DNA of 64,000 bases from Leptobrachium leishanense. Taxonomy: Eukaryota > Chordata > Amphibia > Anura > Megophryidae. The stretch lies in NCBI GenBank assembly GCA_009667805.1, contig CM019068.1:5315218-5379217 (forward strand), in the 5' to 3' direction. A program made the translations under genes and the position numbers. Below are positions 38,301 to 50,300 of the stretch, in pieces. Numbering within the stretch: the first letter of the stretch is position 1; each line of letters opens with the position of its first letter. The notes beneath the pieces were generated by a model. It ran no database searches and was not told where the DNA came from. It worked only from the letters and a program-made list of their open reading frames with translations.

Positions 38301-41300
38301 CTACCGCCGAACAGGCACCGTATTTCACTGCCACCGAACAGCACCATATTTCAGTGTCGCCGAATAGCGCCATATTTCACTGCCGCCGAGCAGCACCGTA
38401 TTTCACTGCCGCCGAACAGACACCATATTTCACTGCCACCGAACAGGCACCGTATTTCACTGCCACCGGACAGCACCATATTTCACTGCCCCCGAGCAGC
38501 ACCGTATTTCACTGCCACCGAACAGACACCGTATTTTACTGCCGCCGAACAGGCACCGTATTTCATTGCCACCGAACAGCACCGTATTTCACTATCGCCG
38601 AACAGCACCATATTTCACTGCCGCCGAACAGCACCATATTTCACTGCCGCTGAACAGGCACCGTATTTCACTGCCGCCAAACAGGCACCGTATTTCACTG
38701 CTGCCAACCATAACTGTATTTCACTGCCGCCGAACAGCACCGTATTTCACTGCCACCGAACAGGCACCGTATTTCACTGCCGCCAAACAGGCACCGTATT
38801 TAACTGTCGCCGAACAGGCACCGTATTTCACTGCCACAGAACAGACACCATATTTCACTGCCGCCGAACAGCACCGTATTCACTGCCATTGAACAGGCAC
38901 CGTATTTCACTGCCGCCGAACAGCACGTATTTCACTGCCGCCAAACAGGCACCGTATTTCACTGCTGCCGAGCATCACTGTATTTCACTGCTGCCGAACA
39001 GGCACTGTATTTCACTGGCAATTCACCAAAATTTGGCAAACTGCCTGCTCTCTGAATAGCTGAATGGCTACAAAATATCACCGCACAGGAAAACTCACTG
39101 CTCGGTGGCATTTCAGAGCCAGATCAGCTCTTTCTGAATAACCCTGTAAGGGTTTTAGTCTGAACAATGAAATATGAGATTGCGTGTATCAATGATTGCG
39201 TGTATCAATGAGGGGAGATTATGGGATAACATGGACAGGATGCAGAAAGAAGAATTATTAGTGGTCCATTCATCATCCCCCCAGTCCTCACCAGGTAGTG
39301 TAGATGGAGTTTCTTGGTGTCGAGTTTCAGCTCATTGTGGTTGAAGATGTATTCCACGCGCACCTCATGTTGCCCCTCGCAGGGCAGATTCTTGCTGTCA
39401 GATTGCAGCTTCAGGAAGCTTTTGCTGGGAGAGTAGAAGGGAAGGAGGGACAGGTATGCGTTGCCATACTGCGGCTGAATAAAGTTCTGTTTGTATGGAT
39501 GAGCCTCCAGGTTTGTCTTGGCCTGAGAGAAAGAGACACATTGACACAAACATCACAGATTGTCCACCATAGATACGTGTTACACTCAGAAAAAGCGGTG
39601 TCTAAAAAGCAGAAACACACTCAGGGTAACCTTAAAGTAAGGCACAAGCAGGACGACCGTACAGGACAGCGAGGGAGATGCAACCTTAAACCACAGTATG
39701 ATCATCTCAACCCATAACAACCCAAACAACCCATCTCAACACCTCAACCCATAACAGTTCATAGCAACCCATCCCATAACAACCCATCTCAACCCATAAC
39801 AACCCATCTAAACCCATAACAACCCATTTAAACCAATAACAACACATCTAAACCCATAACAACCCATAGCAACCCATAACAACATCTCAACCCATAACAG
39901 TTCATAACAACCCATCTAAACCCATAACAATCTATCTCAACCCATAACAATCCATCTAAACCCATAACAACCCATCTAAACATATAACAATCCATAACAA
40001 CCCATAACAACCCATCTAAACCCATAACAGTCCATTACAATCCATCTAAACCCATAACAACCCATCTAAACCCATAACAACCCATCTAAACACATAACAA
40101 CCCATCTAAACCCATAACAACCCATCTAAACCCATAACAACCCATCTAAACCCATGTAAACTCATAACAACCCATAATGACCCATCTCAACCCATAACAA
40201 CCCATCTAAACCCATGACAACCCATCTAAACCCATGACAACCCATCTAAACACATAACAAGCCATCTAAACACATAACAACTCATGACAACTCATCTAAA
40301 CACATAACAACTCATGACAACTCATCTAAACACATAACAACCCATCTAAACCCATAACAATCCATAACAAACCATCTAAACCCATAACAATCCATAACAA
40401 CCCATCTAAACCCATAACAACCCATCGAAACCCATAACAATGTATCTCAATCCATAACAACCCATCTAAACCCATAACAACCCATCTTAAACAATAACAA
40501 CCCATTTAAACCAATAACAACCCATCTAAACCCATAACAACCCATCTAAATCCATATCAATCCATAACAACCCATCTAAACCCATAACAATCCAAAACAA
40601 CCCATCTAAACCCATAACAATCCATAACAACAACCCATCTAAACCCATAACAATCCATAACAACCCATCTAAACCTATAACAGATGGTTTGAAGGTTTAA
40701 GCCTCGAGTCGTCACTCGATGACAGAATAATGTGACACAGTCAGGGTTATCCAAAGAGATTCGAAAAGTCACCGCACGCTCGGTGACTTTTCGTTCTCTT
40801 CAATTCGGTTCCTTTTGCCGATCCCAATTCGGTGACCCTGCGGTGTATTCAGCAAACACCACAGGGTCCCCGATTTGCAGGGTAAAGCTACCGCAAACCT
40901 GACGAAAACTAACCGCAAAACCCAGCGAATGCACACCGAAAACAAGCAAAAACATCTGGATTAACCTTCGAAAAACCCGAGCAGGAGCCGAATCACACAG
41001 AGCCGAACAGGAGCCGAATCACACGCAGCGAAGCAGCCAAACAGGAGCCGAATCACACAGAGTCGAAGCAGCTGAGACGTAGAGGAGGCAGTGAATAAAT
41101 TAGCAAAACCGTTTGTATGAATCTGTGAAAGTGAAAAGCTGTTTGCAAAGAAACTACTGAGCGAAAATGTCTGAAATTTACACAGGAGGTCCAGGGAATG
41201 ATAATAAAGAGGGCTGTTACAGAAAAAATAAGTAAACTTAAAAAAAAATCTAAAAAAAAAATATCGGACTTTTAAAAAAAATAAAAAAAATAAAAATGCT

Positions 41301-44300
41301 TAAAGTATCCTAAAAAATCTATAAATAAAGAGACTTTTTGCTGCAGAATTTTATAATGAATGGTTTATTAGATATTGAATTAAAACGGGAATATTTTTAA
41401 CATTGAAGTCTATGGGATTCGCCTGAATAAATTTGCCGAATGAAACCACCGAATGGCAGGGCATTTCGGGAACCTTTCACTGCTGGTTTGTGTTCTCTGA
41501 ATAGCCGAAGCATTGCTTCTCTATGGGGATTTCACTGCCATCGAACAGGCACCGAACAGGCACCGTATGTGCAGGCAATTCGCCAGTATTTGGTGAATTG
41601 CCTGCTCTCTGGATAGCCGAATGGCCAGGAAAGGTAACCGAATGCTGATTTTCAGCGTTTGGTTCCCTTTCTCAAGCAATTCGGATCTCTTTGGATAACC
41701 CTGAGTGTTTTTGGTTCTTACCGTCACGGAGGTGCGGCCGCTCCAGCCGGCGGTGTCATCCAGCTGGAAGGAAGCAAAGCCATTCTCGTCTGTTACCAGG
41801 GTCAGGTTTTTGACAATGTCTCTGTTTCCATAGGTGACGTATATGGTCTTGTCTGGCATGGGGTGACCGCTGGCATCTTCAGCTTTTAACTGCAGAAAAA
41901 AAAAAAGTATATGCAGGAGGAAGTAGCCCAAAACCCGATCAATCGTGCCACCAGCAACTTGGCCGCTCCTTACCTGAAGGTCACAAACGACTGCAACGTA
42001 ACATGAGTAACAGAAACAAGAGTGAAGCCTTAAATTGCTCCCGGGTTCACTCAGGGGTCAAGTCCCCGAAAAATAAGTGTGGGAACTCACCAGGATTCCT
42101 GCCCTCAAATGACCAAGGTCGTCTCTCTCTTAATCCACCCCCAGACACGCACATAGCTTACTCTTCTTAGGGAATCGTTATAATAACCATCAGAAATAAT
42201 ATGTGTTTATTATTTGACAATTGGTTTTGAGGAAAAATATGATGTTGCTTCTAAATCAGGGCAATCAATCTCCGGCACCCCAGATGTTCCTGAACTACAA
42301 CTCCCATGAATCTCTGGATATCTTCTGCATTCAAAGAATTCTGGAATTGAAGTCCGCCAACATCTGTGGGCCCAGAGTTTGACAGCCCTAACCTAAATAA
42401 AAGCTTCACGGTGTGGAGGACTCCTGGGATCCGTCTCTCTTGGAAATATAGTGAAGGAACTGAGTTTCCAAGCGTTCCCGCTGGACTTGTCCCCTGGGTT
42501 CGCTGGTGTGACCCCTCTGTTCTCGTCAGAGCGCTAGAGTACAAACATTTTGGGGATAATCCCTTTATCAATGCTACATGACCTCCTTAAACAAAAAAAG
42601 GCAAAGTCCCTGAAAGACGGTCATCATTAGAGCAGAAACCTTCGCCTGGTTAAAGTCATTGCTGGAGTCTGACCAGATGAGGAGAGGACCCGTGTCTCAC
42701 CTTCCCAGTGAAAGGAATCCCAGGCTTGTAGTTGGAAACAGTATCGACAAAGGACAAGCTCTCCAAGGCGTTTGTTAACCTTGTGCTGCCAAACGTGGAC
42801 AACGCGACTCCTGCACGAGAAGAGATACAGACAGACAACTTCATAAGACAAATTAAGAAAGACAGCGAGACGTCTATATGGATATCTAGGAGCGGCATCC
42901 TACAGCGATGGATCATCCTGTGTCATTTCATCCTCCAATGCAAATCTCATTGAGCAAAATTCCTGTGATGTAACAAACGCACGGAAACCTCATCGAGCAA
43001 ACAATACCTGGATTACTATTAAGACCCGTCCACCATGTCCATGCTGCAGCTTGGTGCCTAGTCATCACAAATCCTGGGGGGGGATTTGCCTTGCGTCTAG
43101 TCATGTCTCTCATGTTGATTAGGGATGAGCCGAACACCCACGAGTTCGGTTCGCATTCGAACTCGAACTTTTCAAAAGTTCGAATTCGAACTCGAACACG
43201 TCCTCAATGCAAGTCAATGGGACTCAAAGTTAGATTTTTAGAGTGCCCTCCAAGAGGGCATATATGCTAGATATTTCCCATAAAAGGTGTATGGGGGTCC
43301 GGGTAGTGCCCTGGGGGACAGGAAACAAGGACAAAATGTTAAAGAAATTTTTTTTAAAGGGACAGTGAGTTTTCCATGAAATAAGGGTTAAGAATAAAAA
43401 TGAAAAATTCCTTCAAATATCGTGCCTAGGAGGTCCCCATAACCTGCCTGTGAAGTGGCGGATTTCTAGGATGTATAGAAACACTTAAAAACAATGTCCG
43501 GGTCCGGGTAGTGCCCTGGGGGACAGAAAACAAGGACAGAAAGTTTAAAAAAAGAAATTTTTAACCCCTTCACTGCTGACGACGTGTGGGACACATCCTC
43601 AGTTACTCCCGCTGTATGCTGAGGAGGACGTGTCCCACATCTCATCAGCTTTGCAGGACCCCCGGCGGAGATACTCACCTCTCTGTCCGGGGTCCCGTGG
43701 CGTTCTGACTTCAGCGTCCTCAGACGCTGAAGTCAAGCTCCTCCCGACGTAAATGACGTCATCACGCCATGCGCGATGACGTAATTTCCAGGCGACTCCC
43801 GGCAATGCCAGGAGATCGCCTGGAAGGGAGGGGGGGATCCATTCGGATCCCTCTCCCTCCCGATCGGAAGGTCCCACAAAAAAAAGCCAGGTACCGCTTA
43901 AAAGGAGAGAATCTCCCCTTTTAAGTGGTGCCTGGCTTTAACCCCTTAGGCACTGGGTCGCACTTCGGCGCCTTGCGGCGCCGAAGTGCAGCTTAGCTCT
44001 GGTGGGGGCTGCCATCTTGGATGGTGGCTCCACCCCCGGGTCCCCCCTCACTGCCTGACGTCCTCACGCATAGCGTGATGACGTCAGATAGCCAGGGAAC
44101 TCCTAGCTGCCCGGAATCCCCTGGTGGAGATAGGGGGTTCATTTGAACCCCGATATCTCCAGAACCATGGCAGCTAGGGGGTCATGGAGGGTGTCAATCG
44201 AAAGGCCTGAGCATGGCCTTTCGAATGATACCCAACCTGACCAGGTATAAAGTAAAAAAATAAAGATAAAAAAAAACATGGGTTTTTTGTGTGTTATTTT

Positions 44301-47300
44301 TAATAATGCGGCAATATTGTTCACATTTCAATTATAATGTGAACAATGATGCTGCACTAATGATTTTTTTCTATGGTGTGCGTTTGCTAAAAATCACATA
44401 ATTCTCCCCAAAAAATTAGCTCAGCACACAGCGGTGAAATGCCTCAGCAGTGAAAGGGTTAAAGGTACAGTGAGTTTTCCATAAAATAAGGGTTAAAAAT
44501 AAAAACAAAAAAATTCCTTCAAATATCGTGCCTAGGAGGTCCCCATAACCTGCCCGTGAAGTGGCGGATTTGTAGGATGTATGGAAACATCCCCATCACA
44601 GACCCACACATGACACCTGGCACTCCCAGTCTGCATACAATGTATCAAATTCATGAGAACGGACTAATTAGAAGCACATGTTATTTCAAAACACTAATTA
44701 AACACCTGTTGTTTACGCCATTTGAGAGCACAGGTCATTTAGAGGTGAGAATCTTTGCACTTAGACATTAGTTTTTTCGAACTCAAACCGAACACGCCAA
44801 AAAGTTAGACGTTTGTGAACTTGCGAACGGCCAAAGTTCGAATCGAACTCCGAACTGATCGAACCGAACAGCTCATCCCTAATGTTGATGAGCGACATTT
44901 GCCCTGGTTCACATCCTGACGCTAAGACTTTTCCCACCTTGTGTCACTCGGGCAACAATTTTCCCAATTTGCATCAGATCGGCAAGGTTTGCCCATACTT
45001 GCATCATTCTCAGGGCCGGCGCTAATGTAAGGCGGCACAGGCGGCCGCCTTACTGTCCTGGCCTGCTGCCAGTTTGAGGGGCGGAAAAATCAGATTTGCA
45101 GCGGCGCTGCAGTGTGCCTGTCTCAGTCCCATCCCAAGTTCTTAACACAGCAGGCACACTGTGTAATTTGGCGCCGCCCCCACACGTGATCCACATAGCC
45201 CAGGAAAACAACTGCAGGAGGAGCCACCAGCCCGCGAGCTTTCACTCTGCTGCGATGGAGGAGCAAGGCAGAGAGGAGATTTATTACCAGGTGTGAATAA
45301 ACTAATGGGAGGGGGGTGTTGATTAATATACTGGGGGGGCTTTAAATTGCTGCACTGGGTCTGGGGGCTGTAAATTGCTATACTGGGGTGGGAGGCAGTA
45401 AGTAAATATACTGGGGGCTGTAAATTGATATACTGGGTCTGGGGGCTATAAATTGATATACTGGGTCTGGGGGCTGTAAATTGATATACTGGGGGCTGTA
45501 AATTGATATACTGGGTCTGGGGGCTGTAAATTGATATACTGGGTCTGGGGCCTGTAAATTGATATACTGGGTCTGGGGGCTGTAAATGGATATACTGGGT
45601 CTGGGGGCTGTAAATAGATATACTGGGGGGGCTGTAAATTGATATACTGGGTCTGGGGGCTGTAAATTGAAATACTGGGTCTGGGGGCTGTAAATGGATA
45701 TACTGGGTCTGGGGGCTGTAAATGGATATACTGGGGGCTGTAAATTGATATACTGGGTCTGGGGCCTGTAAATTGATATACTGGGTCTGGAGGCTGTAAA
45801 TGGATATACTGGGTCTGGGGGCTGTAAATAGATATACTGGGGGGCTGTAAATTGATATACTGGGTCTGGGGGCTGTAAATTGAAATCCTGGGTCTGGGGG
45901 CTGTAAATTGAAATACTGGGTCTGGGGGCTGTAAATGGATATACTGGGTCTGGGGGCTGTAAATGGATATACTGGGGGCTGTAAATTGAAATACTGGGTC
46001 TGGGGGCTGTAAATTGATATACTGGGTCTGGGGGCTGTAAATGGATATACTGGGGGCTGTAAATTGAAATACTGGGTCTGGGGGCTGTAAATTTATATAC
46101 TGGGTCTGGGGGCTGTAAATAGATTTACTGGGGGGGCTGTAAATAGATATATTGGGGGGCTGTAAATTGATATACTGGGTCTGTGGGCTGTAAATTGATA
46201 TACTGGGTCTGGGGGCCGTAAATAGATATACTGGGTCTGGGGGCTGTAAATAGATATACTGGGGGGCTGTAAATTGATATACTGGGGTCTGGGGGCTGTA
46301 AACTGATTTACTGGGGGTGTAAATTGCTATGCTGGTGGGTGTAAAATCATGTACTGGGGGTGTAAAATGATATGCAGGGGGTTTGAATAAACTGATATTG
46401 GTACATTACCGTTTTTTATTGCTGTGGAGCTCTGTTATACACTCATTCACACTGCACATTACTGTGAGTTTTATTGCTGTGGATTCTGTGATATGCTCAT
46501 ACACACCGCACATTACTGTGAGTTTTATTGCTGTGGAGCTCTGTGATACATAGAAACATAGAAACATAGAAAAATGTCGGCAGATAAGAACCTTTCGGCC
46601 CATCTAGTCGCCCAATTACATGGATACTTTACCTGGATTTATCTTTTGTTTAGGATAGCCTTATGCCTATCCCATGCTTGCTTAAATTCAATTACTGTTT
46701 TGGCCTCTACCACTTCTACTGGAAGACTGTTCCATGTATCCACCACCCTCTCAGTAAAATAATGCTTCCTGATGTTACTTTTAAACCTTTGCCCCTCTAA
46801 TCTAAGACTATGTCCTCTTGTTTTGCTATTTTGTTTCCTTTTAAATATACTCCCTTCCTCTACCTTGTGGATTCCCTTTACGTATTTAAATGTTTCTATC
46901 ATATCTCCTCTGTCTCGTCTTTTTTCCAATCTGTACATGTTAAGATCATTAAGCCTTTCCTGGTAACTTTTCTCCTTCAAGCCGTACACCATTTTAGTAG
47001 CCCTTCTCTGAACTCTCTCTAAGATGTCTATATCCTTCTGGAGATACGGTCTCCAGTACTGCACACAGTACTCCAAGTGAGGTCTCACCAGTGCTCTGTA
47101 CAGTGGCATGAGCACTTCCCTTTTCCTACTGCTAATACCTCTCCCTACACAACCAAGCATTCTGCTAGCATTTCCAAGCATTCTGCCAGCATTTCCTGCT
47201 GCTCTATTACATTGACTACTTACCCTTAGATCCTCTGAAATAATGACCCCTAAATCCCAACCCTCAGATGTTGAGGTTAGGACTGTATCAAATATTCTAT

Positions 47301-50300
47301 ATTCAGCCCTTGGGTTTTTACGTCCCAGGTGCATTATCTTGCACTTATCCACATTAAAACTCAATTGCCACAACTCCGACCATTTTTTTAGTTTACCTAA
47401 ATCATTTGTCATTTGGCTGATCCCTCCAGGAACGTCAACCCTGTTGCAAATCTTTGTGTCATCAGCAAAAAGACATACTTTTCCATTAATACCTTCTGCA
47501 ATATCACTAATAAAAATATTAAAGAGAATGGGTCCAAGTACTGACCCCTGAGGTACCCCACTGGTAACAAGACCTTGCGCTGAATAAACTCCATTTACCA
47601 CAACCCTCTGTTGCCTGTCACTCAGCCACTGCCTAATCCAGTCAACAATATTGGAATCCAAACTCAAAGATTGCAATTTATTGATAAGCCTTCTATGCGG
47701 AACAGTATCAAAAGCCTTACTGAAATCTAAATAAGCAATGTCTACTGCACCACCTGTGTCTATTATTTTTGTTACCCAATCAAAAAAATCAATAAGATTA
47801 GTTTGGCATGATCTCCCTGAGGTAAACCCATGTTGTTTCTGATCCTGTAATCTGTGTTTTTAGATGTTCAACAATCCTTTCCTTTAACATGGTTTCCATT
47901 AATTTCCCCACTACTGACGTAAGACTAACTGGCCTATAGTTCCCCGATTCCTCCCTACTACCCTTCTTGTAAATGGGCACAACATTTGCTAATTTCCAGT
48001 CTTCTGGGACGACTCCCGTTATACGCTTTTACACACTGCACATTACTATGAGTTTTATTGCTGTGGAGCTCTGTGATATGCTCATACACTCTGCACATTA
48101 CTATGAGTTTTATTACTGTGGAGCTCTGTGATACGCTTTTACACACTGCACATTACTGGAAGGTTTATTGAAGTGAGCTCTGTAATTTGCAGTGTGTATA
48201 AGTACATCAATAAGGTAGACGTATCTTATAAACCTGAATTGCTCCTGGTGAGGGTATAAATAAAACCCACCAGTTTCTCTCATGGCTGAGAAGCCGCATG
48301 AGGACATGTGGTTGCTTAGAAAGCAGCTTTTGGTTTCATTAGGAAGGACTAGCCTGACCCAGAGGTGTCGTGATGCGGCAGAAGAGCTTACACTTTAATG
48401 ACCATTCAAATAAACCAAAACCTCTGTGTTTTGTTTAACATGGAGCTACAGGGGTGAGCAGGGCTGGACTGGGACAGAAAATCAGCCCTGGATGTCATCC
48501 AGACCGGCCCAATTTAATTATGCAAATACGCACAAAAATAGTATATAATCCAACTGGATCGCTCAACCAATCGCTCTACAGATACTGGAGTTGCTGCAGA
48601 GCGATTGGGTAAAGCACCGCAGTGGCACTGAGGTCAAGTGTGCACCATGCCTTAAGGTGAGGCGGATGCGCAGAGGGTCTCACTGGCACGGTGGCCGCAA
48701 TATGAGACTGCGTCTGTTTTGCAGTGTGGAAGTTCTCACCTCACCCATTAAGGGCAGCGCGAGCCACGCGGTGCACCAGCATTCACACTGGCCCACAGAG
48801 CCATCGGCCCACCAGGAATCTCCCTGTAGTCCCTATGGCCAGTACATGCCTGGGGGTGAGCGCAAATGACAACTTATTTTCTTGGTATGTTTTAGAGATT
48901 ATTATGCATCTCAATGCTGATTGACATGGCATGGTAGGGATGGGGGGGGCACCAAAACGCACCTTCGCCTGAGTAGACAAAAATGCTTGCACCGGCCCTG
49001 ATCATTCTAATGACGCTTGCTCAGATTCGTGTCATGCTAGTGGTGTCTCCTCCACCTTGTGTCATTATGTGACACATACCAGGGTAATTTTTCCATGAAT
49101 CCGTCTTCCTGGGAGTTCTGGAGCATGACGCCTCCTAGAGCCAATTGGGGTACTTAAAAACCTCCTGTTCCTTTACCATCACCCTGTCCTGCTCTATTGT
49201 TACCTTCAGCCTGTTCTTGGGTGTTCGCTGACCAGCGTTTGACCTCGGCTTTGTTCTTTGACTTTCCTTGTCCCTCTCCAGTCCCCTGATCTTGTCTCCC
49301 CATTTACGTGACCCTGGCTCTTTATCGGACTATTCTCTTGCTTAGTTTTAGTTATCTTTCCTTTGCTCGAGCTGCTTCCCCGTCCCATCCTCTCCTACAC
49401 CTTCATCTTAGGCCTGTTTATGGATCTGTCCGCACGGCGAGTTTTACGTACCCTGATACTCATGATTAAAGAGGAACCAAAGACTTAAAGACAAGGATCA
49501 GAAGACAGGAAATATTAACCCTTGTATGGCAGAATTACATTGCTTAGAGATGGGATGTTATTGGGCCGCATCTTGACGTTGCTGCAGTTTCTAAATTGTT
49601 GCTCCACACATCGATCTTATAATAAGATTAAAACGTTCCCTAAAAGGAATTATAGAAACAGACACTATGGATCCATCGATCAATGATCACAGACACTTTG
49701 AATGTGACACTTATGCCGATCCAAGCAAGACCTCATTTATCTCTGAAGCCACTGCGTGACGGGATTCCTATAGGTTGTAGATTAGAAATGTCCTCACCTG
49801 TGCCGTCCTCCGTGACTGAAACTTGTCCTTCCAAGCGCATTTGTAAACCTGAAATGGTCAGGTTGAAATGATCGGAATCCAGTTCTGTTGTGGCACAACC
49901 AGATCTGTCCAGCTAGAAAATAATCGGTCAGTTTAGGTCCATATATAGACCAAGGTTTACAGAACATTCTGAGCCAAACTTTGAGGAAATGAAGCCCAGC
50001 GCTGCGATGCCAGAACCTTGTGAATGTCGGATCTCCCACCATCACCACACGCAACATTCCACTGGGAAACCCTTACGGTTAGGTTTGGTAACCTGCTCCA
50101 GGTCAGGACATTATGGCCCCATTCATTAATGAGAAGACCAGGACTTTTTAGCTCCTGATAAAATGATCTTTTCCCTTCCCCAAAATAAATAAATAAAAAA
50201 CGATATCACGACCCTAACCGCTTCTAGCTCACCTTCCCGGTGATGGTTTCACAGAGAAGCGAAGGAAAATTCGGATTAGATCTAAATTCCCAGTAGAAGT

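Larger units (their letters stand above)
45011..49000. mobile_element. hAT-like element CAGGGCCGG, 4 kb, perfect 8-bp TSD
   Basis: The ends CAGGGCCGGCGC and GCACCGGCCCTG are flanked by ATCATTCT (45003-45010 and 49001-49008). It carries a 28-bp minisatellite, a 56-bp repeat and a LINE fragment; no transposase remains. The GC-rich left part (GGCGGCACAGGCGGCCGCC) is subterminal. Confidence 0.9.

Noticed and set aside
37821..39059. 412-codon plus-strand frame
   Set aside because: Product of the 26-bp minisatellite; the unique N-terminal 50 codons show no family similarity.
48591..48924. Small plus-strand frames near the right end of the 4-kb hAT-like element
   Set aside because: They are short, overlapping and without recognisable motifs; they look like chance frames in GC-rich element sequence.
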